From NCBI GenBank assembly GCA_011525385.1, contig WTGF01000125.1:44512-108511 (forward strand): a DNA stretch of 64,000 nt, written 5' to 3'. The DNA comes from Chloroflexota bacterium (GTDB taxonomy: Bacteria; Chloroflexota; Anaerolineae; Aggregatilineales; Phototrophicaceae). The position numbers and the translations under genes were made by a program. Numbering within the stretch: position 1 is the first letter of the stretch; every line of letters starts with the position of its first letter. Positions 24,757-33,572 of the stretch are shown here, piece by piece. The notes beneath the pieces were generated by a model. It saw only the letters and a program-made list of their open reading frames with translations. It had not been told where the DNA came from and made no database searches.

Positions 24757-25782
24757 ATGGAATATTCATCCGATTCGGCATCCGTGAGTTCGAGCCCGGT
24801 TGATGCCAACCTGGTAACCGCAAATATGGTGCTGCCGCACCAGGTCGAAAGCCAAAACATCACCAAGGATTATGGACGTTTCGTCGTCGGTCCTCTGGAG
24901 AGCGGCTACGGATTGACCTTGGGCAACGCTTTGCGCCGCGTACTTTTGTCTTCGTTGCCCGGCGCCGCCGTGACCAGCATCCGCATCTCCGATGTTCATC
25001 ACGAGTTTTCTGAAATCCCGTTTGTCCGCGAAGACATGACACAGCTGATCCTGCAGGTCAAACAATTGCGTCTGCTGTTGCACGGCGTGGACAGCGCGCG
25101 CTTGCGGTTGGAAATCGCTGGAGCGGAAGTTACTGTCACCGCGGCGGATATCTGGGCGCCGCCGGAAGTGCAGATCGAGAATCCGAGTTTGTATCTCTTC
25201 ACGGTGGACGATCGCAATGTCCACATCGAGATGGAATTTGAAGTACAGTCCGGCCGTGGTTTTAGTCCGGCGGAAGAACGCGGCCGCTTGCCCATCGGCG
25301 AGTTGCCGGTCGACGCCATCTTCAGCCCGATCAAACGTGTCAATTTCGAAGTCGATCGCGCCCGTGTCGGTCAGCGTACCAATTATGACAAGCTCGTGCT
25401 GGAGCTTTGGACCGACGGCACCATCCGTCCGGAAGAGGCGCTCGCTCAATCCGCGCAGATCTTAATGCACCATCTCAAGGTCGTCGCCGGTGTGGACGAA
25501 GAATGGTTCCAATCGATCGAAATGCCGCAGCAGTACGAAGACGAGCCGGCCTATCCGCCTTTGTATGACAAGCCGATTGAAGAACTTGATCTGAGCGTTC
25601 GTGTCTTCAACTCTCTTAAGCGCACCGGCATCACCTCCGTAGGCGATGTCCTGGATATGTTGAACCGCGGCCAGGACGCCATGTTGGCGATCCGCAATTT
25701 CGGTGAAAAATCCCTCGATGAGCTCGAACAGAAATTGCGGGAAAAGAACTACTGGCCCTTGGAAAAGGACAAGGCTGAATAG
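24757..25782 (+). CDS. rpoA: RNA polymerase alpha subunit
   Basis: A 341-aa alpha subunit. The N-terminal dimerisation domain has GYGLTLGNALRRVLLSSLPGAAV (about residues 49-71). The C-terminal domain has LDLSVRVFNSLKRTGITSVGDVL and IRNFGEKSLDELEQKL for DNA and activator contacts. The first 25 residues are a Ser-rich extension that precedes the usual start near the LPHQVE segment. Confidence 0.97.
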   Translation: MEYSSDSASVSSSPVDANLVTANMVLPHQVESQNITKDYGRFVVGPLESGYGLTLGNALRRVLLSSLPGAAVTSIRISDVHHEFSEIPFVREDMTQLILQVKQLRLLLHGVDSARLRLEIAGAEVTVTAADIWAPPEVQIENPSLYLFTVDDRNVHIEMEFEVQSGRGFSPAEERGRLPIGELPVDAIFSPIKRVNFEVDRARVGQRTNYDKLVLELWTDGTIRPEEALAQSAQILMHHLKVVAGVDEEWFQSIEMPQQYEDEPAYPPLYDKPIEELDLSVRVFNSLKRTGITSVGDVLDMLNRGQDAMLAIRNFGEKSLDELEQKLREKNYWPLEKDKAE

Positions 25783-25802
25783 CCGGCAAGTGAGGCGCAA
25801 TC

Positions 25803-26210
25803 ATGCGACATCGAATTCGTGGGAAAAAGCTTAATCGCAGCAGCAGCCATCGTAAGGCGCTGCGGATGAACCTGGCCAGCCAACTATTCGTTCATGGTCG
25901 AATCAAAACCACCTTTCACAAGGCAAAATTCGTTCAAGGTCACGCCGAACGATTGATTACCATCGCTAAACGAGGACTGGCAAAGGCGGAAGAGCGCGGG
26001 GACGACTTGGTTGCTGTTCATGCCAGGCGGCAGGTCGCGCGCCGCTTGAATAACGATCGCGTGCTTGTTGGCAAAGTTTTTGATGAATTGGCGCCGCTCT
26101 ATGCCGATCGCCCGGGTGGCTACACGCGTATTCTCAAGTTGGGCACGCGCAAGGGAGACAATGCGGAGATGGCGCTCATCGAACTGGTCGATTACGCGAC
26201 CGAGGATTGA
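25803..26210 (+). CDS. rplQ: Ribosomal protein L17
   Basis: A 135-aa L17. MRHRIRGKKLNRSSSHRKALRMNLASQLF is diagnostic, and the C-terminal GGYTRILKLGTRKGDNAEMALIELV matches. It follows rpoA after 20 bp. Confidence 0.97.
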   Translation: MRHRIRGKKLNRSSSHRKALRMNLASQLFVHGRIKTTFHKAKFVQGHAERLITIAKRGLAKAEERGDDLVAVHARRQVARRLNNDRVLVGKVFDELAPLYADRPGGYTRILKLGTRKGDNAEMALIELVDYATED

Positions 26211-26234
26211 ACTGCACGCGGACAATGAAGGACA

Positions 26235-27050
26235 ATGAAGCGCTTTGTAGCGAAGATCGCATATGATGGCACGGGCTATTTCGGCTTCCAGCGGCAGCCG
26301 GAGCCGACGGCGACGGTACAGCGAGCGCTGGAAAGGACTATAGCCCGCGTCACACGGCAGCAGATCGCCATACTCGCGGCCGGGAGGACGGATACCGGTG
26401 TGCATGCCCTGGGCCAGATGATCGCCTTTGATGCGGACTGGAATCACCCGGAAAGCGATCTCTTGCGCGCGATAAATGCGGAGCTTCCCATGGACATCGC
26501 CGTGCAAGAACTCTGGAAGCAAGACGGCTTCCATCCGCGCTTTGACGCGCTTTGGAGGCAATATGTTTATCGTATCGCGACCCCGACCACGAGGAACCCG
26601 CTGCTGAACGGGCGGGCCTGGCAGCTTGTTGGGCGGAGTATGGATCTTGGCGCGCTGCAAGCGGCAGCCGCGTTATGCCTGGGAAAGCAGGACTTCGCGG
26701 CTTTTGGAACCGCGCCGCAAGAAGGCAGCGACAATACGATCCGCGAGGTCTTTACTTCAAGATGGGACCTGGAAGCGAACGATCAAGGCCGCTTTTATAT
26801 CTACCGCGTGCGCGCGACCGCATTTCTTTATCACATGGTGCGGCGCATGGTCGGAACGATGGCGCAAGTTGGCATTGGCAAAATAAATCTTGTGGAATTT
26901 GAGGAAATACTATTAAGTCGTGACATTCAACGGGCGAAAGTCTTGGCGCCGGCCATGGGGCTAACCCTGGAAGCGGTGGGCTATCCATCACCTCTGGCGG
27001 CGACTTCAAGGCGGCCTTGCGAGCTGACGACGGAAACCGAACTGGAGTGA
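26235..27050 (+). CDS. truA: tRNA pseudouridine synthase A
   Basis: A 271-aa TruA that makes pseudouridine 38-40 in the anticodon arm. The catalytic Asp53 sits in AGRTDTGVHALGQ, and the N-terminal KIAYDGTGYFGFQRQP is typical. It lies between rplQ and rplM, a common order in Gram-positive-like genomes. rplM begins 5 bp after its stop. Confidence 0.96.
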   Translation: MKRFVAKIAYDGTGYFGFQRQPEPTATVQRALERTIARVTRQQIAILAAGRTDTGVHALGQMIAFDADWNHPESDLLRAINAELPMDIAVQELWKQDGFHPRFDALWRQYVYRIATPTTRNPLLNGRAWQLVGRSMDLGALQAAAALCLGKQDFAAFGTAPQEGSDNTIREVFTSRWDLEANDQGRFYIYRVRATAFLYHMVRRMVGTMAQVGIGKINLVEFEEILLSRDIQRAKVLAPAMGLTLEAVGYPSPLAATSRRPCELTTETELE

Positions 27051-27055
27051 ACAAG

Positions 27056-27499
27056 ATGAGACAACAGATACAGACAACCTACGCAACCACGCCCTCTGTC
27101 ATAGAACGCGGTTGGTGGGTGATTGACGCGCGGGGCATGACCCTGGGCAGGCTCGCGTCCAGGGTGGCGCCGATCTTGCGCGGCAAGCATAAGCCCTATT
27201 TCACGCCGCACCTCGATACCGGCGACTATGTCATCATTGTCAACGCGGAAAAGATTCATGTGACGGGCAAGCGCATGGATCAGAAGATTTATTATCGCCA
27301 TAGCGGCTATCCCGGCGGTTTGAAACAAATGACCCTGCGCGAGATGATGAAGCGGCGCCCGACGCGCGCGCTTAAGCTCGCCATCAAAGGCATGTTGCCG
27401 AAAGGCCCCCTGGGACGACAAATGATGACAAAACTGAAAGTTTATGCGGGCGCGGAACATCCGCATCAAGCGCAGCAGCCGCAAGCCCTGGACATTTAG
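27056..27499 (+). CDS. rplM: Ribosomal protein L13
   Basis: A 147-aa L13. WWVIDARGMTLGRLASRVAPILRGKHKP and the KGMLPKGPLGRQMMTKLKVYAG region are signatures. ATG 27056 has GGAG eight bases upstream, at the end of truA. Confidence 0.97.
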   Translation: MRQQIQTTYATTPSVIERGWWVIDARGMTLGRLASRVAPILRGKHKPYFTPHLDTGDYVIIVNAEKIHVTGKRMDQKIYYRHSGYPGGLKQMTLREMMKRRPTRALKLAIKGMLPKGPLGRQMMTKLKVYAGAEHPHQAQQPQALDI

Positions 27500-27543
27500 G
27501 CGTGCCCGAAGCGCGCGCGTAACACCGAAAAAGGAGTTAAGCA

Positions 27544-27939
27544 ATGTCAGCTCAATATTACGAAGGTATCGGCCGCCGCAAGTCATCGTCGGCGCGTGTG
27601 CGTCTGTTCCCGGGTGGTACAGGCCTGTTCATTATCAATGGCAAAGAAGCGCGCGAGTATATGCCCCGTCTGGGCGATATGGAAATCTGCACGGCGCCCT
27701 TGACCCACATTGGGCAAGAGCGCAGCTATGATATCTCGGTGCATGTCAACGGCGGTGGCGTCACCGGGCAGCGAGACGCGATCCTCCTCGGCATCGCCCG
27801 CGCCTTGGAAAAGATTGATCCGGACTTGCGCGGTACTTTGAAGCGGGAGGGCTTCTTGTCGCGCGATGCCCGGGTCAAAGAACGGAAGAAACCGGGTTTG
27901 AAACGCGCGCGCAAGGCGCCTACCTATACCAAGCGCTAG
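27544..27939 (+). CDS. rpsI: Ribosomal protein S9
   Basis: A 131-aa S9 whose C-terminal tail (ending YTKR) reaches the P site. GIGRRKSSSARVRLFPG and RDARVKERKKPGLKRARKAP are canonical. It closes the translation cluster and is followed by a terminator-like hairpin. Confidence 0.97.
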   Translation: MSAQYYEGIGRRKSSSARVRLFPGGTGLFIINGKEAREYMPRLGDMEICTAPLTHIGQERSYDISVHVNGGGVTGQRDAILLGIARALEKIDPDLRGTLKREGFLSRDARVKERKKPGLKRARKAPTYTKR

Positions 27940-27963
27940 AACGAATCGAGTCCCGTTTACGCG

Positions 27964-28005
27964 GCAGCCATCTGATTGCAACGAGCATTTGGCTGCTTTT
28001 CTTTT
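27964..28005 (+). terminator. Rho-independent terminator after rpsI
   Basis: GCAGCCA (27964-27970) pairs with TGGCTGC (27990-27996), followed by TTTTCTTTT. The loop is long (19 bases). Its place directly after the ribosomal cluster supports it. Confidence 0.6.
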
Positions 28006-28172
28006 CCCAGGTCCCTGCGCGATCTAGGCTGCTCAATTGCTTGAATAAACGTTCATGGATTGTTTTGCCGGCCGATGATGAAATACGGGCAAACTTGCGC
28101 AAGGCATCACCCCTTACCAGACCAGCATTCGCGTAAATGCGCTGGCGCGCTTCGTAAAATCGCAGCGGACAA

Positions 28173-29633
28173 ATGTTTATGATTACTGTGATTGGTCTAG
28201 GTCCAGGCTCAATTGAAGACATGTCCTTGCGCGCCTGGGGCAAGCTGCAAGGCACGAAAACCCTTTATGTTCGCACGCGCCGTCATCCCTGCGTCCCCCA
28301 CTTGCCCTCCCACTTGGACATTGTCAGTTTCGACGATGTTTACCAAGCTTTTGATGAGTTTGATGACGTTTATCGCGAAATCTGCGACCGCCTTGTAAAG
28401 AAAACGCGATCGGGCATCGACCTAGTTTACGCGGTGCCGGGCGACCCGCTAGTGGGCGAAGCCACAGTGACGCGGCTCGCGCGGCAAGCCTCCTCGGAAG
28501 GCTTGGAGTTGGAGATCGTCAATGGCATCAGTTTCATCGAGCCATGCCTGGCTCTCCTCGGCATTGACGCGCTCGACGGTTTACAGATACTCGACGCGCT
28601 GGAGATCGCGGCGCAATATCATCCGCCGCTGAATCCCGCCAAACCGGCCCTGCTGGCGCAAGTCTACAGTAAAGCCGTTGCGTCGAACCTCAAACTTGCC
28701 TTGATGAACCAATACCCGGACACCTTCGCCGTCAAATTGATCCACGGCGCCGGGCGGGACGAGGCGATCGTGGAGGAAGTCTGTCTCTACGAAATCGATC
28801 GTAGTGATAAAATCGACGTTATGACAGCGCTTTTTCTGCCGGCGATGCATCCCTTGAGTAGTTTCGAATCTTTTCAAGATATCATTGCCCATTTGCGTTC
28901 ACCCGAAGGCTGCCCCTGGGATCGAGAGCAAACGCATCAGTCCTTGCGCCCCTTTTTGATTGAAGAGACTTACGAAGTGCTGGATGCGCTGGATGCTGAA
29001 GATCCAAAAGCGCTGTATGAAGAATTGGGCGACTTGTTATTGCAGATCGTCTTGCATACCCAAATTGCCATCGACAATGGCGAGTTTCTCATGTCGGACA
29101 TCTTGGGGCACCTGAACAATAAGATGATCCGTCGGCATCCACATGTCTGGGGCGATGTCGATGTTGGGGGCGATCCGCAGCAAGTGACCAGCAACTGGGA
29201 AGACATCAAAAGATCCGAGCAAATCAGCGCCGGCGGGGAAGAGCGCTCGCTTCTGGATGGCGTTCCAAAGGGCGCGCCCGCATTGCTCGTCGCGCATCAA
29301 TATTCCAAGCGCGCCTCCAAAGTCGGCTTCGACTGGCCAGATGCCAGCGGCGTCGAAGAGAAAGCCCGGGAGGAGTTTAACGAGATCTTCGCCTCCGCTA
29401 CGCCCGCGGAAAAAACGCAAGAGATCGGCGATCTCATCTTTGTATTGGTGAACTGGCTGCGCTGGCTCGGCGTCGACGATCCCGAAAGCTTGTTGCGCGA
29501 AATCAATGCCAAGTTCTACCGGCGTTTTGCCTTTGTTGAAGCGCGCGCGCGGCAGAACAAAGGCGCGCTTTCGGACTATACACTGGATGAACTCGATGAA
29601 TTCTGGCAAGCGGCCAAGCGCGCCGGGCTCTAA
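28173..29633 (+). CDS. mazG: Tetrapyrrole methylase-MazG fusion (YabN type)
   Basis: A 486-aa protein. Residues 1 to about 225 are a SAM-dependent tetrapyrrole-methylase-like domain (VIGLGPGSIEDMS at the start, VYAVPGDPLVGEATV further on). The C-terminal part is MazG, a nucleoside triphosphate pyrophosphohydrolase with CPWDREQTH, EETYEVLDALD and YEELGDLLLQI carrying the EExxE metal ligands, plus a second partial MazG-like repeat. The same fusion is known from Bacillus YabN. It likely clears non-canonical NTPs. The role of the methylase half is unknown. Its stop overlaps the next start (TAATG). Confidence 0.93.
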   Translation: MFMITVIGLGPGSIEDMSLRAWGKLQGTKTLYVRTRRHPCVPHLPSHLDIVSFDDVYQAFDEFDDVYREICDRLVKKTRSGIDLVYAVPGDPLVGEATVTRLARQASSEGLELEIVNGISFIEPCLALLGIDALDGLQILDALEIAAQYHPPLNPAKPALLAQVYSKAVASNLKLALMNQYPDTFAVKLIHGAGRDEAIVEEVCLYEIDRSDKIDVMTALFLPAMHPLSSFESFQDIIAHLRSPEGCPWDREQTHQSLRPFLIEETYEVLDALDAEDPKALYEELGDLLLQIVLHTQIAIDNGEFLMSDILGHLNNKMIRRHPHVWGDVDVGGDPQQVTSNWEDIKRSEQISAGGEERSLLDGVPKGAPALLVAHQYSKRASKVGFDWPDASGVEEKAREEFNEIFASATPAEKTQEIGDLIFVLVNWLRWLGVDDPESLLREINAKFYRRFAFVEARARQNKGALSDYTLDELDEFWQAAKRAGL

Positions 29634-30397
29634 TGAAGTCGACAACCTTCAGCTTGGAGGGCGCGCTTTCGGTCCTGGCGGCGCTCAAGGCGGGCAGACG
29701 CCAAGTCTTCGAAATATTGATCGACGAAAACAAGCGCTTTGACCAGCGTCTGGGTGAACTGCGTCTGCGCGCGAAAGGGGCCGCGGTTAAGCTCAAATAT
29801 GTTCCCACAACCGAGATTGCAGATCGCGCGACTGGCAATTCGCACGGCGGCGTGATCGCGCTGGCGGGCGGGAGACGATTCGAACCTATGGCGGATTTGA
29901 TCCCGCCGGACAGGCCCGCCTTCGTCGTCATGCTCGATGGGATTGAAGACCCTTACAACTTTGGCTTCGCCCTTCGCGCGCTTTACGCTGCCGGCGCCGA
30001 TGGCTTGGTCTTGCGGGAACGCAACTGGACCAGCGCGAGCGCCATCGTAGGGCGATCCAGCGCGGGGACGTCGGAATTGATGCCGATAGCGCTAGCGGAA
30101 AGCGCCATGGAAGCGGCCAGCTTTTTTCGTCAGCGGGGACTGGTCGTGGCGACCGCCGCAAAATCATCCACGAGTGTTTCGCTTTTCGAGGCGGAACTAA
30201 CGCAGCCTGTTTTTGTCGTATTCGGGGGCGAGCGCCGTGGCGTCACGCGCTCATTTCAGCGGGCGGCGGACCTACTGCTGGAAATCCCTTACGGACGACC
30301 CTTTGGGCAGTCTCTGGGCGCCGTGAGCGCCGTTTCAATCTTGGCCTATGAAGTCATGCGCCAACGGCGCCATTCCGGCGGAGGCGCCGATGAATAG
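29633..30397 (+). CDS. SpoU/TrmH-family RNA 2'-O-methyltransferase
   Basis: A 254-aa protein. The N-terminal substrate-binding domain is followed by the knotted SPOUT fold: motif 1 LDGIEDPYNFGFALRAL (about 102-118), motif 2 VFVVFGGERRGVTR, motif 3 IPYGRPFGQSLGAVSAVSI. In motif 3 most relatives have SLNVS, so the Asn is Gly here. The usual target is a ribose in rRNA or tRNA, but the site cannot be told. It is translationally coupled to mazG by a TAATG overlap. Confidence 0.88.
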   Translation: MKSTTFSLEGALSVLAALKAGRRQVFEILIDENKRFDQRLGELRLRAKGAAVKLKYVPTTEIADRATGNSHGGVIALAGGRRFEPMADLIPPDRPAFVVMLDGIEDPYNFGFALRALYAAGADGLVLRERNWTSASAIVGRSSAGTSELMPIALAESAMEAASFFRQRGLVVATAAKSSTSVSLFEAELTQPVFVVFGGERRGVTRSFQRAADLLLEIPYGRPFGQSLGAVSAVSILAYEVMRQRRHSGGGADE

Positions 30398-30546
30398 CGC
30401 GGGAGGCCGCGCGAGCGATTGCGATGTCTGACATGCCTGGCTTGGCTCTGGCAGAGCTTGACCCCTATCTTGCTGTCGCGATTTTCCAACCTCTGCTACT
30501 ATGCGGTTAAGCGGCGCTCAAGGCATATCACATCAGGAGATTATCG

Positions 30547-31620
30547 ATGAAAGCAGTCATTCTCTCGGCTGGGCAAGGTACCCGTTTGCGCCCGGTCACT
30601 TTGACCATGCCCAAGTCACTGGTCCCCGTCGCCAATCGCTGGCTGATTGCCTACGCCATAGATGTGCTCAAATTGGCTGGCCTCAATGACATTGGAATCG
30701 TCGTTAACAGCTTGAGTTCGCCAATTGTCGCCCTGCTGCGCGACGGGAAATCGCTAGATGTGAATATCGAATACATCGTGCAAGAAAAACAGAAAGGACT
30801 GGCCCACGCGATCGGGCTTTGCAAGTCATTTGTCGGCGACGATCCTTTTACCGTTTTTCTCGGTGATAATATTTTTCAAGACAAAATGACTGAGCTGTTG
30901 ACGTCTTTCGCTGGTTCAAGCGCGGAAGCGAAGATCGTGCTGGGCGAGGTGCCGGATCCCACGCGCTTTGGCATCGCGGAAATTGAGCAGGGTCGCATCG
31001 TGCGGGTGGTCGAAAAGCCGCAAGACCCGCCCTCCAACCTGGCGATTACCGGCGTCTATCTGTTTCGCAAGTCGGTCTTCGACGCCATAAGCCGTATCCA
31101 ACCGTCCGGGCGCAACGAACTGGAAATCACCGATGCCATTCAAGTATTGATCAGCGACGGACATCCGGTTGCGTCATATGAACTTGCCGGATGGTGGATC
31201 GATGCCGGCAAGCCTGACGCCATCATCATGGCCAATCAACTGGTTCTGGAGGATCTGCCCTATACGCCGGCGCCGGAAAACGGCGGACAAGTCGAGGGCA
31301 AAAGCGAAGTTTCGCATCGTGTCCTCATCGGCAAAAACAGCCGAGTCATCGACAGCGTTATTCGCGGCCCCGTGATCATCGGCAACGATACCGTCATCTG
31401 CAACAGTTACATCGGGCCCTATACGGCACTGGGAGACAATGTGGTTGTCGAAGGCAGCGAAATCGAAGCCAGCATCGTGATGAAAAACTGCGAAATACGC
31501 AACATTCAGGGTCGCATCGACCGCAGCCTGCTAGCGGATAACGCGCGTGTGACCTCAGCCCCGCACATGCCGGTGGCTCACCGGTTTGTCCTGGCTGAAA
31601 ACAGTTACGTGCAATTCTAG
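30547..31620 (+). CDS. Sugar-1-phosphate nucleotidyltransferase with left-handed beta-helix
   Basis: A 357-aa protein. The N-terminal nucleotidyltransferase begins with ILSAGQGTRLRPVTLTMPKSLVPVAN, the nucleotide-binding signature of the glucose-1-phosphate thymidylyltransferase group, and has FLGDNIF and WWIDAGKPD. From about residue 255 hexapeptide-like repeats (NSRVIDSVIRGPVIIGNDTVI) form a beta-helix. It most resembles long RmlA-type enzymes. It may feed NDP-sugars to the polysaccharide cluster further on. ATG 30547 follows CAGGAG. Confidence 0.9.
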   Translation: MKAVILSAGQGTRLRPVTLTMPKSLVPVANRWLIAYAIDVLKLAGLNDIGIVVNSLSSPIVALLRDGKSLDVNIEYIVQEKQKGLAHAIGLCKSFVGDDPFTVFLGDNIFQDKMTELLTSFAGSSAEAKIVLGEVPDPTRFGIAEIEQGRIVRVVEKPQDPPSNLAITGVYLFRKSVFDAISRIQPSGRNELEITDAIQVLISDGHPVASYELAGWWIDAGKPDAIIMANQLVLEDLPYTPAPENGGQVEGKSEVSHRVLIGKNSRVIDSVIRGPVIIGNDTVICNSYIGPYTALGDNVVVEGSEIEASIVMKNCEIRNIQGRIDRSLLADNARVTSAPHMPVAHRFVLAENSYVQF

Positions 31621-31636
31621 GTGAACGCGGACGTGC

Positions 31637-32047
31637 TCATTTGAGCGGACGTGGCGGCAAGAGTCCTTTGTTTGCCAGGTAGGCATCGTCCGGTCCCTGC
31701 CAGGCGACGAGCGCGAATTCGACTTTATCTCGCTGATCGAAGACGACGCCCTCCGATTCCAATAATTGACGCTGCTCATTCGCATGTGGGCTGCCGATAG
31801 GAAAGCTGATCTTGCCTTGACTATTGATAACCCGATGCCAGGGGATGGATTTCCCGCGCGGGGTTTTGCGCAGCGCTGTGCCAACCCAGCGTGGAGCCAG
31901 ATGCTTCATTTGGACCGGGTCCATATCATCTTCCGGAGGGATCATTGAGGCAATTTGGCCATAGCTGCTCACCTTGCCCGCAGGAATCTGGCAGACTATA
32001 TCCCAGACAGTTTCAAAGAAACTGCGCGGATTTGGGGGATTGAACAT
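31637..32047 (-). CDS. Alkyltransferase-like DNA-repair protein (ATL)
   Basis: A 136-aa protein with the DNA-binding fold of O6-alkylguanine-DNA alkyltransferases. The Arg finger lies in VGTALRKTP (R60). The active-site PCHR motif reads PWHRV (69-73), so the acceptor Cys is Trp70. It should bind alkylated guanine and flag it for nucleotide excision repair rather than repair it itself. It converges with the nucleotidyltransferase gene (16-bp gap) and diverges from the VOC gene. Confidence 0.9.
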   Translation of the reverse strand: MFNPPNPRSFFETVWDIVCQIPAGKVSSYGQIASMIPPEDDMDPVQMKHLAPRWVGTALRKTPRGKSIPWHRVINSQGKISFPIGSPHANEQRQLLESEGVVFDQRDKVEFALVAWQGPDDAYLANKGLLPPRPLK

Positions 32048-32124
32048 CAGTTCCTCCTGACAGCGAAGTCAAGACCATAACGGTCCGGATTCTTAAGACT
32101 TAGCCCATTTACCGAGGATGAAGC

Positions 32125-32481
32125 ATGCAAATGACTGGCCTGACCATCGCCGTCAATCGAATGGACGACATGGTGGAATTCTATAACGCCGTCTTTGACG
32201 CCCGGCTTAAACCCACCGTCCATATCGGCGATCAACAGTTTTATGGCGGCAAAATCGGCGAATTGGAATTGACGCTTTGCCCAAACGCAATCGCCGGCGT
32301 CGTTGCCGATCAAAATCGGCAGCAGTTCCGTTTTGCCGTGGACGATATCGCTGCGGTGATGAAGAACGGCAGGGCGCATCACGGCTGCGAGATCAATCCG
32401 ATTGACGAGTACAAGGGCGCGAAAGTGGCCTCCCTTGCCGATCCGGACGGCAATACGATTGAGTTTGTCGAACTGCTTTGA
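32125..32481 (+). CDS. VOC/glyoxalase-like protein
   Basis: A 118-aa protein of the vicinal oxygen chelate fold: a start TGLTIAVNRMDDMVEFYNAVF and the end DPDGNTIEFVEL, typical of glyoxalase/bleomycin-resistance proteins. Conserved metal ligands are incomplete (no His at the first position), so catalysis is uncertain. It ends 3 bp from the convergent kinase gene. Confidence 0.83.
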   Translation: MQMTGLTIAVNRMDDMVEFYNAVFDARLKPTVHIGDQQFYGGKIGELELTLCPNAIAGVVADQNRQQFRFAVDDIAAVMKNGRAHHGCEINPIDEYKGAKVASLADPDGNTIEFVELL

Positions 32482-32484
32482 TAG

Positions 32485-33477
32485 CTAGCCATCGTCAATG
32501 CTTCCTAAGAGTTCCTCGGGCGAAGGCGCATAATTGCCCAAGTGCCTCACGACAACACCGCTCGCGTAGTTGGACAGCAGGACCGAATCTTCGGCATCAA
32601 GCCCGGCAGCCAGGGACAAGGTAATCACTGCAATAGCGGTATCGCCCGCGCCGACTGTGTCAAAGACATCGCTCACTTGCGGGCTTGGACAGATTATCGC
32701 GCCGGCATCAGTTGCCAGGGCTGCGCCCCTGTTACCCATAGTGACGATTGTCGCATGCTTGACAGAAAACTCCCCATGAAGGCAAACAGCGGCATCGCGG
32801 AAATCGTCGTCCGTCGCCAGTTCGCGATTGAGCTGTCGCTCTGCGTCGGCGGCGTTGCACTTGACGACATCAACTTCGGCAAAGCGAGCAAACTTGCCTT
32901 GCACATCCGCCGTCAACAATATGCTGTGCTGACGACACAAATCCCGAATTCGCTTCACCAAAGTCGGTGTGAGCAATCCTCCATGATACTGCGACAGGAG
33001 TACTGCCTCGAGGGAGCCAGTATTATCGCTCACGAATTTGACGATTTTAGCTTCCGTCGCCTCATCGATGGGATCACGCGCGATCGTATCAATGCGCGTG
33101 ACCTGTTGCGGGAATCGCAGCCCCATTTGCGCCATGACCCGAGTCTTTACGGTAGTCGGTCGGTCAGCGCAGGTAAGCACGCCAGCCCAGTCGATACCTT
33201 GATCCTTGAGGACCCTAAGCAGTTGTTCGCCATTTTCGTCGGCGCCAATCACGCCAACCTGAATGGCTCGGCTGCCCAAGGCGACGATATTTGCCGCCGG
33301 ATTGGCGGCGCCGCCGGCGATGAAGCGCGTCGATTCCAATTCCAATACCGGAACCGGCGCTTCTCTGCTCATGCGGGTGGCGCGCCCAGTGATATACTCG
33401 TCGAGAATCACATCGCCCAAGACTAAGACAGTCTTGCGCGCCAAGCGCTCCACGCACCTCTTCAGCTTCGCCGACAT
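32485..33477 (-). CDS. PfkB-family carbohydrate kinase, HldE/RfaE kinase-like
   Basis: A 330-aa sugar kinase. VLVLGDVILDEYITGRATRMSREAPVPVLE near the start and GGAANPAANIVALG match the heptose-7-phosphate kinase domain of HldE. DTVGAGDTAIAV carries the catalytic Asp. There is no C-terminal nucleotidyltransferase domain. It is the last gene of the minus-strand polysaccharide cluster. A start at ATG 33477 avoids the overlap with the upstream glycosyltransferase that a longer frame would need. Confidence 0.88.
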   Translation of the reverse strand: MSAKLKRCVERLARKTVLVLGDVILDEYITGRATRMSREAPVPVLELESTRFIAGGAANPAANIVALGSRAIQVGVIGADENGEQLLRVLKDQGIDWAGVLTCADRPTTVKTRVMAQMGLRFPQQVTRIDTIARDPIDEATEAKIVKFVSDNTGSLEAVLLSQYHGGLLTPTLVKRIRDLCRQHSILLTADVQGKFARFAEVDVVKCNAADAERQLNRELATDDDFRDAAVCLHGEFSVKHATIVTMGNRGAALATDAGAIICPSPQVSDVFDTVGAGDTAIAVITLSLAAGLDAEDSVLLSNYASGVVVRHLGNYAPSPEELLGSIDDG

Positions 33478-33572
33478 ACGATTTTTGCTCTGCGGGCTTC
33501 TGGCCGAGTTCCGCCAGTTTACATCAGCGCGCTCGGTATACGATAGACTTGACTTGGGGACGGCGCCCAGGG

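Noticed and set aside
27920..28255. Minus-strand frame of 111 codons across the rpsI-mazG gap
   Set aside because: Part of the translation looks protein-like, but it overlaps rpsI and mazG at its ends, crosses the terminator and has no ribosome-binding site. A decayed gene remains possible.
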